Origin: Planctomycetota bacterium
GTDB taxonomy: Bacteria; Planctomycetota; Planctomycetia; Planctomycetales; Planctomycetaceae
Assembly: GCA_022600195.1 (NCBI GenBank)
Contig: JAHZKX010000059.1
Location: 62,001-126,000, forward strand
Direction: 5' to 3'
Length of the DNA: 64,000 nucleotides
Within the stretch, counting starts at the first letter, position 1. The number at the start of each line of letters is the position of its first letter. The position numbers and the translations under genes are program-made. A model generated the notes under the pieces. That model searched no databases. It worked only from the letters and a program-made list of their open reading frames with translations, and had not been told where the DNA came from. Shown one piece after another: positions 9,173-17,799 of the stretch.

Positions 9173-10843
9173 ATGGTTAGTTCAAAATACAACAATCCGG
9201 CAATGAAGCAGTTAGCCGATCAGCAGATGAAGTTTGCTCCGAGAGAGGTCAAGCTGGAACAGATTAGCCGTTCAGAAGAGTTTTTATCAGAAATTGATCT
9301 GGATCAGGATTATTCCTACCCGGAAATCTGTAAGCAGGTCACCACTTATCGCGGTGAGCTTTATCCCGATCTGGTGGTTTCTGGCAAAGACGTATTTCAT
9401 GATTTACGTTGTTTGATCGAAGACCTGTCTGATAGCGCCCAGATCAATGTTGAAGAAGAAAAAGAGGAGGTTTTGACGGTACAGGACCTCAGTGAAAAAT
9501 TCAATATTTCCACCAAGACCGTTGATCGCTGGCGTGACAAAGGGCTTGTCAGTCGTCGTTTTCGGTTTAACGGGCGAAAGCGGGTTGGCTTTTTGAAATC
9601 GTCAGTCGATCGTTTTTTGCAGAAGAACCGTGGTCATATCATGCGTAGTATGAATTTCAGTCAGTTAAGTGATGAGGACCGGGAAGAAATTCTTCGTCGC
9701 GCCCGACGACTGGCCCGCTATGGAGGTTGTCCTGCAGAAGTCAGTCGCCGCATCGCGCGACATATGAACCGTTCGCCTGAGACCATTCGTTATACGTTGA
9801 AAAACTTTGATCGGGAGAATCCTGAACTGGCGATCTTTCCGAATGCTCCAGAAAAAATTACAGATCAACAGAAACGAGATATCTACAATAGTTCTCGACG
9901 TGGTATTCCGGTCGAAAAACTGGCACGCCGCTACTGTCGAACCAAGGCAAGTATCTATCGGATTATTTCGGAGGCGCGGGCAGTACGTCTGCACGCCCAG
10001 ACGATCGATTACATGTACAGTGACGAATTCGATCTTCCGGATGCCGAGAAACTCATTCTCGGACCTCCTCCTGAAATTGATAAAAGTAAGGAAAAAGTTC
10101 GGACGCCACCCGGGTTACCACCCTATCTGGCAAGCCTGTATTCCATTCCTCTGTTGAGGAGAGAAGAGGAAGCGTATTATTTCCGAAAATTCAATTACTT
10201 GAAGTACAAAGCATTTCAGATTCAGGAGGGTCTGGACCCGAATCGTCCTAAAGCGCGTGACATGGATCGGATCGAAAAACTGATGGATGAAAGTATCGAT
10301 ATCAAAAACTTTCTGATTCGCAGTAACCTTCGTCTGGTTGTCTCGATTGCAAAGCGTCACATTCGGCCAGGAGGCAACTTCTTTGAAATGGTCAGTGATG
10401 GCAACATGTCGCTGATTCGGGCGATCGAGAAATTTGATTACACCAAAGGGAACAAATTCTCGACCTATGCGAGTTGGGCGATCATGAAAAATTATGCTCG
10501 CTCCATTCCGGCAGAATATAAAGTTCTGGATCGGTTCCGGACGGGCAACGAGGAGCTCTTCTTCCAGTCCACGGATGATCGGGAGAGTCAATATGGAGAA
10601 GAGCTGGTCAATCAGAAGCAACATGCTGTGATCATGAGTATTCTGGATCAGTTAGATGGTCGCGAGAAAGATATCTTGATTTATCGTTATGGTCTGAATG
10701 CACGAAATGAACCTCAGACACTTGAGCAGGTAGGCAATCGTTTTGGTGTGACCAAGGAGCGAATCAGGCAGTTGGAGTCTCGTGCTCTGAAAAAGTTACG
10801 TCGGATTACTCAAGTAGAACGTGTTGAAATACCGGGAATTTAA
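9173..10843 (+). CDS. RNA polymerase sigma-70 family factor with N-terminal helix-turn-helix domains
   Basis: A protein of 556 residues from the ATG at 9173, preceded by GAGGGG; a GTG nine bases earlier is also in frame. Residues about 100-155 (LTVQDLSEKFNISTKTVDRW...) form an excisionase/MerR-type helix-turn-helix. Two more HTH-like segments follow: SPETIRYTLKNF near 205 and PVEKLARRYCRTKASIYRII near 250. The C-terminal half is sigma: a region 1.2-like segment (YLASLYSIPLLRREEE), region 2 (NLRLVVSIAKRHI, IRAIEKFDYTKGNKFSTYASWAI) and region 4 (LDGREKDILIYRYGL, TLEQVGNRFGVTKERIRQLE). No clear region 3 is seen between 2 and 4. It is most likely an alternative or specialised sigma factor; its target promoters are unknown. 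It is monocistronic, ended by a terminator at 10899. Confidence 0.9.
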   Translation: MVSSKYNNPAMKQLADQQMKFAPREVKLEQISRSEEFLSEIDLDQDYSYPEICKQVTTYRGELYPDLVVSGKDVFHDLRCLIEDLSDSAQINVEEEKEEVLTVQDLSEKFNISTKTVDRWRDKGLVSRRFRFNGRKRVGFLKSSVDRFLQKNRGHIMRSMNFSQLSDEDREEILRRARRLARYGGCPAEVSRRIARHMNRSPETIRYTLKNFDRENPELAIFPNAPEKITDQQKRDIYNSSRRGIPVEKLARRYCRTKASIYRIISEARAVRLHAQTIDYMYSDEFDLPDAEKLILGPPPEIDKSKEKVRTPPGLPPYLASLYSIPLLRREEEAYYFRKFNYLKYKAFQIQEGLDPNRPKARDMDRIEKLMDESIDIKNFLIRSNLRLVVSIAKRHIRPGGNFFEMVSDGNMSLIRAIEKFDYTKGNKFSTYASWAIMKNYARSIPAEYKVLDRFRTGNEELFFQSTDDRESQYGEELVNQKQHAVIMSILDQLDGREKDILIYRYGLNARNEPQTLEQVGNRFGVTKERIRQLESRALKKLRRITQVERVEIPGI

Positions 10844-10898
10844 GGCAGACTATTCCAGGCCTTTTGGTCTAGATTAGTGAGTGAGTTCTCCCCTTAAG

Positions 10899-10934
10899 AA
10901 CAGGCATGGTTTTGTAAATCATGCCTGTTTTTTG
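10899..10934 (+). terminator. Rho-independent terminator of the sigma factor gene
   Basis: AACAGGCATG pairs exactly with CATGCCTGTT across an 11-nt loop, followed by a T-run. It begins 55 bp after the sigma stop codon. Confidence 0.88.
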
Positions 10935-11155
10935 TTTAGAGCGACTTTTTTCCCTGTGATGGGTGGGAGAACCCTGGTTTGTTCTTTACTAGTCGGAACT
11001 TAGGCTCAGAGGTGTTCAAGTTACTGATCTGTTGTGGAAATGGTACTTTCAGGAGGACAAAAAGTGTGTGCCTTTGGAATGGAAAATCTTAGGCCATATA
11101 GGTATAAATCATGAAGAAAAGATAACAATTTTTCTAATCAGCCTGTCGTTCACAC

Positions 11156-11183
11156 TTGCAAGCAAGTGTCTGATTGCTATATT
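11156..11183 (+). promoter_or_regulatory. Candidate promoter of the tRNA-tuf operon
   Basis: TTGCAA (11156-11161), a 16-nt spacer and TATATT (11178-11183) lie about 105 bp before the first tRNA. It is a fair sigma-70 match by eye in the only gap between the upstream terminator and the tRNA cluster. The rest of 10935-11289 holds no credible gene. Confidence 0.45.
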
Positions 11184-11289
11184 GAGCAGCTTACTGAGTT
11201 TCGACGGGGAAAGTACCTCTTTAGCCAGGCGAGTTGTTCAGGTTGCATGAGGCTTGAAGCCTACTAACTTAGTTTTTTTAGGTTAGCAG

Positions 11290-11362
11290 GCTAGCGTAGC
11301 TCAATCGGCAGAGCATCGGTTTTGTAAACCGAAGGTTGTGGGTTCGATTCCCACCGCTAGCT
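11290..11362 (+). tRNA. tRNA-Thr (anticodon TGT)
   Basis: A complete 73-nt cloverleaf. Acceptor GCTAGCG pairs with CGCTAGC, the anticodon loop is TTTGTAA-type with TGT, and the T-loop is GGTTCGATTCC. CCA is not encoded. It is the first of four tRNA genes ahead of tuf. Confidence 0.96.
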
Positions 11363-11445
11363 CTTTTGCCTTAGAACTGCGGTGCTTTTTGATGTAAAGG
11401 TAGTGCAGTAGTTGGCTTATGGATTCCAGCTTCGGCTGGTTGGGA

Positions 11446-11527
<82 letters not shown>

Positions 11528-11559
11528 ATTGAGAGAGAAGTTTTTACTGGTTACGGTAT

Positions 11560-11630
11560 GCGGGTGTAGCTCAATGGTAGAGCCCCAGCCTTCCAAGCTG
11601 GTTGTGAGGGTTCGATTCCCTTCACCCGCT
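11560..11630 (+). tRNA. tRNA-Gly (anticodon TCC)
   Basis: A 71-nt tRNA. Acceptor GCGGGTG pairs with CACCCGC. The anticodon stem CCAGC/GCTGG encloses TTCCAA with anticodon TCC. Confidence 0.96.
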
Positions 11631-11666
11631 TTTGAATATAAGAAATAAACTTGAACATCAAATAAC

Positions 11667-11741
<75 letters not shown>

Positions 11742-11890
11742 GTAGGTAAGAGTAAAAAGTGGTTTTCAGGAGGTGTGTGCCTCTTGCGTGCGGGGGTTGC
11801 AATTGTTTGTACCTCGCTATTTGTTTTGTTGGTCTTAATTGTTTTGGGTTTGGCTGTGTGCCAGTCCTGAAAAAGGGGTTTTAAAGAGAG

Positions 11891-13087
11891 ATGGCTAAGG
11901 AAGTCTTTGAGCGAACAAAGCCGCACGTAAATGTAGGGACGATTGGGCACATCGACCATGGTAAGACAACTTTGACGACAGCACTGCTGGCTGTTCAGAG
12001 TGAAAAAGGTCTTGCTCAGATGAAGAGTTATGCTGATGTTGCGAAGGGGGGGACCGTTCGTGACGAGACCAAGACAGTGACAATTGCAGTGAGTCACGTG
12101 GAGTACGAGAGCGAAGGTCGCCACTATGCTCATATTGACTGTCCTGGTCACGCTGACTATATCAAAAACATGATCACCGGTGCTGCTCAGATGGATGGTG
12201 CCATCCTGGTAGTATCAGCCGCTGATGGTCCTATGCCTCAGACACGTGAGCACATTCTGCTTGCTCGTCAGGTGGATGTACCGGCTCTGGTTGTCTTTTT
12301 AAACAAGTGCGACCTGGTTGACGATGAAGAGTTGCTTGAACTGGTCGAAATGGAAGTTCGCGACCTGCTGACCAAGTACGGTTTTCCTGGAGATGATATT
12401 GTCATCGTTCGTGGAAATGCCAAAGGGGCACTCGATCATCCTGGCGATGAAGCGTTCAACGCTTGCATCGGTGAATTGATGGATGCATTGGATAACAATA
12501 TTCCCGCTCCAGAGCGTGAAGCTGACAAGCCATTCCTGATGGCGATCGAGGATGTATTCTCTATCGCTGGTCGTGGTACGGTTGTGACAGGTCGAATTGA
12601 GCAGGGTGTTATTACCGTTGGTGATAAGGTTGAGATTGTGGGTCTGCGTGACACACAGGAAACAACTTGTACCGGCGTTGAAATGTTCCAGAAGACCCTG
12701 AATGAGGGGCAGGCCGGTGATAACGTCGGTATTCTGTTGCGTGGAACAAAGAAGGAAGATGTCGAGCGTGGGCAGGTTTTGGCTGCCAAGGGTTCGATTC
12801 CTCCTCATACCAAGTTTGAAGGTCAGGTTTACGTTCTAAGTAAAGATGAAGGTGGTCGTCACACTCCGTTCTTTAACGGATATCGTCCCCAGTTTTACTT
12901 CCGTACTACTGACGTGACAGGTTCAACAACATTGCGGGGTGGTGCAGAAATGTGTATGCCCGGCGATAATGTGGAAGTCGAAGTCGAACTTGGTAAGCCT
13001 ATTGCCATGTCAGAAGGAAGTCGCTTTGCGATTCGCGAAGGTGGTCGCACAGTTGGTTCTGGTGTGGTAACCAAGATTGTAGAGTAG
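11891..13087 (+). CDS. tuf: Translation elongation factor Tu
   Basis: A GTPase of 398 residues that delivers aminoacyl-tRNA to the ribosome. The G1 loop is GHIDHGKT (about 19-26), G3 is DCPGHADY, G4 is NKCD, and the C-terminal barrels end [12 protein letters not shown]. The switch I region is unusual: residues 60-65 read TKTVTI where nearly all EF-Tu have ARGITI. The functional threonine is kept (Thr64) but the Arg-Gly pair is lost. I believe this variant occurs in other planctomycetes, so it is likely functional. AAAGAGAG precedes the ATG. The context (four tRNAs before, rpmG-secE-nusG after) is the classic tufB arrangement. Confidence 0.98.
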   Translation: MAKEVFERTKPHVNVGTIGHIDHGKTTLTTALLAVQSEKGLAQMKSYADVAKGGTVRDETKTVTIAVSHVEYESEGRHYAHIDCPGHADYIKNMITGAAQMDGAILVVSAADGPMPQTREHILLARQVDVPALVVFLNKCDLVDDEELLELVEMEVRDLLTKYGFPGDDIVIVRGNAKGALDHPGDEAFNACIGELMDALDNNIPAPEREADKPFLMAIEDVFSIAGRGTVVTGRIEQGVITVGDKVEIVGLRDTQETTCTGVEMFQKTLNEGQAGDNVGILLRGTKKEDVERGQVLAAKGSIPPHTKFEGQVYVLSKDEGGRHTPFFNGYRPQFYFRTTDVTGSTTLRGGAEMCMPGDNVEVEVELGKPIAMSEGSRFAIREGGRTVGSGVVTKIVE

Positions 13088-13117
13088 GATTTTTTCATCC
13101 TGCTATTTAAATAAAAT

Positions 13118-13151
13118 GGTGTCCACTCTGTTTTTGATCGGAGTGGGCACC
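13118..13151 (+). other. Hairpin between tuf and rpmG
   Basis: GGTGTCCACTC pairs with GAGTGGGCACC (11 bp with one G-T) across a 12-nt loop. There is no strong T-run after it, so it may be a partial terminator or a processing site that lowers readthrough from the highly expressed tuf gene. Confidence 0.5.
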
Positions 13152-13204
13152 TTAAGATTTACAGGTTTGTCGTATTTGTTGTCCTTTGGGGCATGAGGTC
13201 GGTT

Positions 13205-13360
13205 ATGGCACGTGAATATGTTTGGTTGGAATGTACTGAAACGGGAATGCGCAACTATCGGGTCAGCAAAGAGACTCGTGGTACAGAGCGACTTGCGTTG
13301 AAGAAGTACTGTCCAAAATTACGGCGTCACACTTTACATAAAGAGTCTCGCAAGAAGTAG
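13205..13360 (+). CDS. rpmG: 50S ribosomal protein L33
   Basis: A short frame of 51 residues: MAREYVWLECTETGMRNY at the start, then KETRGTERLALKKYCPKLRRHT and a basic end. The L33 signature (RNY ... KYCP ... HT) is clear. Each CxxC pair of the zinc-binding form is reduced to a single Cys (ECTETG and YCPKL), so this is a zinc-independent C-minus type. It sits between tuf and tRNA-Trp, a common position for rpmG ahead of secE-nusG. Confidence 0.93.
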   Translation: MAREYVWLECTETGMRNYRVSKETRGTERLALKKYCPKLRRHTLHKESRKK

Positions 13361-13442
13361 GACTTGCTGGCCGGGGTTTTGTGACTGGTGTCAGGTTTTG
13401 AGTTGCTTCCGGTGGTCAAAATGTTTGGTCAGTTCGATTTGA

Positions 13443-13515
13443 ACGGGTGTAGCTCAATTGGCAGAGCACTGGATTCCAAATCCAGCGGTTGGGGGTTCGA
13501 TTCCCTCCGCCCGTG
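13443..13515 (+). tRNA. tRNA-Trp (anticodon CCA)
   Basis: A 73-nt tRNA. Acceptor ACGGGTG pairs with CGCCCGT (one G-T). The stem CTGGA/TCCAG encloses TTCCAAA with anticodon CCA. The discriminator is G, as expected for tRNA-Trp. It lies between rpmG and secE. Confidence 0.96.
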
Positions 13516-13649
13516 TTTTTGTGTGTTGCATTTGCTGCGAAGACTTTACTAAGAGGCAGTAGCCGCTTGCTCTTTAACGAAAGTTTAAAAGCAGGTTTGC
13601 GATTTAATTGTTCGCCTCTGAACTTTGTATTATTTAGTAAATTGGTCCA

Positions 13650-14081
13650 ATGGCTAAATCCAAAACAGTGCAAGGATTTTCCGCTACTTTAGTGAGTAGT
13701 GGTTTATATAAGAGGAATCAAGGGCGTCTGGTGCGTCAGTTGACGGCAATAGGCATGGTGGCAATTGCTATCTTTGGTGCCTATTCGCTTTACAACGTTT
13801 TGCCGATCGGGATGTCCGCCGGAATGCAAAAGGGGATCGCGGTGGCGGTCGTGGTGATTTGTACCTGGTTGTCGTATCGGGTGGTCAATTTTCCACGTTT
13901 TGCTGATTTCCTGATTTCTGTAGAGGCAGAAGTGGGGAAGGTGACCTGGGCGACTTGGGACCAGTTGTGGCGTTCGACTGCTGTGGTTATTGTATTGATG
14001 GTGTTTTTGTCATTTTTGCTGCTGGCCTTTGATGTACTTTGGCAGGCATTCTTCAGATTGATTGGTTTTCTTCAGATTTGA
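13650..14081 (+). CDS. secE: Preprotein translocase subunit SecE
   Basis: A protein of 143 residues and the small essential subunit of the SecYEG channel. The conserved cytoplasmic amphipathic stretch EVGKVTWATWDQLWRST (about 93-109) precedes the last membrane helix. Two further hydrophobic helices lie upstream (about 31-52 and 60-82), giving a three-helix SecE as in E. coli rather than the single-helix form of many bacteria. It lies directly upstream of nusG. Its partner SecY is encoded near 39.5 kb. Confidence 0.92.
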   Translation: MAKSKTVQGFSATLVSSGLYKRNQGRLVRQLTAIGMVAIAIFGAYSLYNVLPIGMSAGMQKGIAVAVVVICTWLSYRVVNFPRFADFLISVEAEVGKVTWATWDQLWRSTAVVIVLMVFLSFLLLAFDVLWQAFFRLIGFLQI

Positions 14082-14256
14082 AGCAGAGGAATTCACCTTT
14101 CAGTGATTTGAAGAGATTTTTGATCTCTGCTTATTGAATTAATTGTGTTTCCTGCTCATTATGGGCGATTCCTGTTTTTTAGCAGTCTCTTTTAATTGCA
14201 GCATTCGAGTGAATTTTGGGGTAACCGTATGTAACGGACCCTGTTAAAGGTGTCTA

Positions 14257-14838
14257 ATGAGTAATGATTCGGATTCTGAACAAACTGAACAAGCTGAAGG
14301 CTCTGGAAATCGCCTTTGGTATGTGTTGAAGGTGCAGAGTAACCGGGAAAAATCGATTCGAGAGGCATTATTAAGAGGGATCAAAAGAGACGGGCTGGAA
14401 GAATACTTTGGGGAAATCATTATTCCCACGGAAAAAGTTGTTGAAACAAAAGGTGGCAAGAAGCGGGTTTTTGAGCGAAAGCTTTATCCTGGTTATCTGA
14501 TGATTCAGGTCGAGTTAAATGATGACAGCTGGTATCTGGTACGGTCAACAAATGGAGTAGGTGACTTCACCGGAGCAGCCGGTAAGCCGATTCCCATGCA
14601 GGAACATGAAATATCCCGGATGTTGGGACGTGAAGAATCTAAAGAAGAGACGCCAGTAAAAATTAAGTTGGATTTCCAGAGTGGTGATATCGTCAAAATC
14701 AAGGATGGTACTTTTGAAGGGTTTGAAGGTACGATCGATACGATTGATGAAGCCAGTGGCAAGGTGACCGTACTGATAGAAATCTTCAGTCGTCCCACTC
14801 CCACAGAATTAGAGTATTGGCAGATTGAAAAAGTCTGA
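14257..14838 (+). CDS. nusG: Transcription termination/antitermination protein NusG
   Basis: A protein of 193 residues. The N-terminal NGN domain starts [20 protein letters not shown] and includes [15 protein letters not shown]. The C-terminal KOW domain is near [19 protein letters not shown]. NusG binds RNA polymerase, reduces pausing, and bridges it to Rho or to ribosomal S10. A polar leader of about 20 residues precedes the NGN domain. It lies between secE and rplK, its usual place. A small hairpin (14835-14859, CTGACA/TGTCAG) overlaps the stop codon but lacks a T-run. Confidence 0.96.
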   Translation: MSNDSDSEQTEQAEGSGNRLWYVLKVQSNREKSIREALLRGIKRDGLEEYFGEIIIPTEKVVETKGGKKRVFERKLYPGYLMIQVELNDDSWYLVRSTNGVGDFTGAAGKPIPMQEHEISRMLGREESKEETPVKIKLDFQSGDIVKIKDGTFEGFEGTIDTIDEASGKVTVLIEIFSRPTPTELEYWQIEKV

Positions 14839-14910
14839 CAGATCTTTCGGTCTTGTCAGTAATAATATTGATTAATGTGTACTTGTTAAAGAGTTTTGAA
14901 AGTCGGTCGA

Positions 14911-15336
14911 ATGGCTAAGCAGCTTGTTGCAGAAATTAAAGTTCAGATTCCCGGTGGTCAGGCGACTCCCGCTCCTCCTGTGGGTACTGCTTTAGGGCCA
15001 CATGGAGTGAATATTGGACAGTTCGTTCAACAGTTTAATGAGCGTACCAAAGATATGGCTGGCACAACCGTTCCTGTTGTGATCAGTGTTTTCAATGATC
15101 GTTCTTTCGATTTTATTATGAAGAGTCCGCCGGCGGCTGTGTTGCTCAAGCAGGCAGCCCAGATTGCGAAAGGGTCCGGTAGCCCTAAAAGTAACAAGGT
15201 GGGTAAAGTGACCATCGATCAGTTAAAAGAAATAGCGAAAACCAAGTTTGAAGATTTGAATGCTTCCGACATTGATCAGGCTGCCAAAATTATCGCTGGC
15301 ACGGCCCGCAGTATGGGGTTAGAAGTCGAAAAGTAA
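14911..15336 (+). CDS. rplK: 50S ribosomal protein L11
   Basis: A protein of 141 residues starting [25 protein letters not shown] at the ATG at 14911; a TTG 15 bases upstream is in frame but unneeded. The proline-rich N-terminal domain and the C-terminal rRNA-binding domain ([11 protein letters not shown]) are complete. L11 forms the GTPase-associated centre with 23S rRNA and L10-L7/L12 and is the thiostrepton site and RelA sensor in other bacteria. It is the first gene of the rplKAJL run. Confidence 0.97.
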   Translation: MAKQLVAEIKVQIPGGQATPAPPVGTALGPHGVNIGQFVQQFNERTKDMAGTTVPVVISVFNDRSFDFIMKSPPAAVLLKQAAQIAKGSGSPKSNKVGKVTIDQLKEIAKTKFEDLNASDIDQAAKIIAGTARSMGLEVEK

Positions 15337-15424
15337 TCTTTTCAATCAATTTCGAGAAGGGTCTTTGAGACCGATTCTGAGCCAAATCAAGTTAATATAG
15401 AAACCGTTTTTCGGGTAGAGTGTA

Positions 15425-16129
15425 ATGGGAAAACAATCGAAGAGAACCAAATTTTACAAAGAGAAACTGGCGGGACTGAGTTCTGTCAGCCTGGAAGAAG
15501 CCGTTGAGGCATTAAAGTCTCTGGATGGTGGTCTTCCGGCTGCGATCAAGCCGGTTAAGATGGATCAGACTGTGGAGCTGGCCGTCAGACTGGGCGTTGA
15601 TCCACGTCAGGCTGATCAGCTGGTGCGTGGTTCTATCATTCTTCCGCATGGTATCGGGAAAACACAGCGAGTAGTCGTTTTTGCTCAAGGTGCCAACCTG
15701 GAAGCGGCTGAAGCTGCTGGTGCTGATGCTGCCGGTGGTAAAGAATTGGCAGAAAAGATCAAAGGGGGCTGGCTCGATTTTGATGTGGCGATTGCCACGC
15801 CCGATATGATGGGTGTTGTTGGTCCGCTGGGTCGTGTGTTAGGTCCCCGTGGTTTGATGCCTTCTCCTCGTGCGGGTACCGTCACTCAGGATGTGGCCAA
15901 TGCAGTCTCAGAATACAAGGCAGGTAAAGTTGAGTTTCGTGTTGATGCCGGCGGCAATGTGCATTGCCGGGTTGGCAAGATGTCCTTTGATCAGAATCAG
16001 TTGGTAGAGAATATTCAAGCAATGTTGAAGTTTTTAGATTCATTGCGACCCTCATCTGTCAAAGGGACTTATGTGCGAAATATCGCGATTTCCTCAACCA
16101 TGAGCCCCGGGATTGCAATTGCACTCTGA
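15425..16129 (+). CDS. rplA: 50S ribosomal protein L1
   Basis: A protein of 234 residues. The family signature [12 protein letters not shown] is present near residue 140 and the C-terminus has the [17 protein letters not shown] pattern. L1 builds the mobile stalk that guides E-site tRNA. In E. coli it represses its own rplKA message; I did not find a clear mimic of the rRNA site in the 88-nt spacer after rplK. Confidence 0.97.
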   Translation: MGKQSKRTKFYKEKLAGLSSVSLEEAVEALKSLDGGLPAAIKPVKMDQTVELAVRLGVDPRQADQLVRGSIILPHGIGKTQRVVVFAQGANLEAAEAAGADAAGGKELAEKIKGGWLDFDVAIATPDMMGVVGPLGRVLGPRGLMPSPRAGTVTQDVANAVSEYKAGKVEFRVDAGGNVHCRVGKMSFDQNQLVENIQAMLKFLDSLRPSSVKGTYVRNIAISSTMSPGIAIAL

Positions 16130-16204
16130 AACATTGTGAATGCGATTTGCTTCAATCAAAGCAGAGCAACTGCATTCGCCAATCAATAAGCTGAAAGAGA
16201 TCTA

Positions 16205-16723
16205 ATGAGTAAATTCGTAAAAGAAATGATCATCTCTGAGATCGAGTCTCGGATAGGCGATGTCCAGGATTTTGTGATTGTGGACTCTGCAAAATTAGAT
16301 GCGATTACCGATAACGGTTTTCGGGTCAAGTTGCAGGAAAAAGGAATTAGCGCTCTGACAGTGAAGAATTCTCTGGCTCGTCGCGCTTTTGAGAACGCCG
16401 GCGTTGAAGGTTTGGGAGATGTTTTAAGAGGTCCTTCCACACTGGTGTGGGGTGGCGAAGACATTGTCGCGCTTTCAAAAGAGATGTCAAAGTGGGCGAC
16501 TGAGATTGAAGAGCTGGCAATTAAAGGCGGCTTGACTGAAGGGACTTCACTCTCATCAGACGATGTCCAAAAATTAAGTAAGAGTCCTGGTCGAACAGAA
16601 CTGATCGGCGAAATTGTATCCCGTATTCTGGGACCTGGTGCTCAAGTAGCGGGTGCACTTTTAGGTCCTGGTGGAACCGTGGCAGGTCAGATTAAATCAA
16701 TCGCGGATGGGGATGAGTCTTAA
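16205..16723 (+). CDS. rplJ: 50S ribosomal protein L10
   Basis: A protein of 172 residues that anchors L7/L12 dimers to the ribosome. The N-terminal L10 domain includes VKNSLARRAFE, and the C-terminal helix (PGAQVAGALLGPGGTVAGQIKSI) provides the L12 docking sites. The spacer after rplA is only 75 nt, so there is no long leader of the kind used for L10 autoregulation in E. coli. Confidence 0.96.
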   Translation: MSKFVKEMIISEIESRIGDVQDFVIVDSAKLDAITDNGFRVKLQEKGISALTVKNSLARRAFENAGVEGLGDVLRGPSTLVWGGEDIVALSKEMSKWATEIEELAIKGGLTEGTSLSSDDVQKLSKSPGRTELIGEIVSRILGPGAQVAGALLGPGGTVAGQIKSIADGDES

Positions 16724-16858
16724 AACGTTGATCCGTTTCAAGATGGATCAAATGTGTGTTGGTATTTGTAACAACTGCTGCTCAGGCGATGCAGCGTTGG
16801 TTTGATTTATAGTGTTGAGAGATTTTATTTTACGCATTCGTGCGAAAGGAAAGAGAAG

Positions 16859-17269
16859 ATGGCGACGGCCGAAGCAACAACTGAGTTTAGTGACGATAGC
16901 AAAGCACTGGGTGACAAAATTGCTGGATTGACTTTGCTCCAGGCTAAAGAACTGGCTGACTACCTTGATGAAGTTCATGGTATTAAAGCTGCCGCTGGCG
17001 GAGCTGTAATGGTAGCTTCCGGTGGAGATGGTGGTGGTGGAGAAGCTGCTGCCGAACAGACCGAATTCGATGTCATTCTGACTGGTTTTGGTGACGCTAA
17101 GATTCCCGTGATCAAAGTGGTCCGCGCTGCAACAGGTCTCGGCCTGAAAGAAGCAAAGGATCTGGTCGAAGGGGCTCCCAAGCCGCTGAAAGAAGCTGTC
17201 TCGAAAGAAGATGCCGAATCTCTGGTTAAAGAGGTTGAAGAAGCAGGTGGTACTGCTGAGGTGAAATAA
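16859..17269 (+). CDS. rplL: 50S ribosomal protein L7/L12
   Basis: A protein of 136 residues from the ATG at 16859 ([11 protein letters not shown]), with GAAAGGAAAGAG just upstream. The N-terminal dimerisation domain ([17 protein letters not shown]) is followed by an Ala/Gly hinge ([15 protein letters not shown]) and the C-terminal factor-binding domain ([27 protein letters not shown]). It recruits EF-Tu, EF-G and IF2. It is separated from rpoB by 530 bp, longer than most spacers in this cluster. Confidence 0.97.
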   Translation: MATAEATTEFSDDSKALGDKIAGLTLLQAKELADYLDEVHGIKAAAGGAVMVASGGDGGGGEAAAEQTEFDVILTGFGDAKIPVIKVVRAATGLGLKEAKDLVEGAPKPLKEAVSKEDAESLVKEVEEAGGTAEVK

Positions 17270-17799
17270 GTAGTTTCGGGAAAAACCGTCCCTGATGACC
17301 CTGTGCTGAAATGATTTTGGCACAGGGGAGTGGGTTGCAGTATATGTATGTTTATTGCCGGTTTTTTTCTTCGTGCAATTGAAGTGTTCTGTTACGCTGT
17401 TTAGAATAGGCTGTGTTTGCTGATTGGCTCTGTTGAGTCGATTATGGTACCGTAGCCTTCAAATTGTGTTCTCAGAAGCTTGTTTCATTGGTTGCATGAA
17501 CTGCTTAAGGTTTGTTTCTGTAAGTTTATCTGCTTCGATCAGTCATCGTTTCAGTCCCACTTGGTCTAAGCAATCGACTCATTGTACTCTCTTTTGAATA
17601 GCAAAGTCGTATTGAGCGATTTATCAGGCTTTGAATTAGTCGAGCGATTCGCCTTTAATGCAGCAGTCGGGGCTGTATTCTCTCGAGGTACGCGCTGCTG
17701 TTCCTCGCTATTCTTGGTTTGTGCTCTGTCAGGTTTATATCATCACTCGCAAAGCGCATTTCCACATCTGGCACCAGGTAAGTAGAAAAGATCATCTTA
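17270..17799 (+). other. Long rplL-rpoB intergenic region with a hairpin
   Basis: A 530-bp spacer. CCCTGTGC (17299-17306) pairs with GCACAGGG (17320-17327) across 13 nt, without a T-run. In E. coli the equivalent spacer carries an attenuator and an RNase III site that lower rpoBC relative to ribosomal proteins; this hairpin could do the same, but that is inference. I see no convincing gene and no strong promoter in the remainder. Confidence 0.5.

Noticed and set aside
17582-17785. A 67-codon frame upstream of rpoB
   Set aside because: No ribosome-binding site, start near other stops, hydrophobic mixed composition; looks random.
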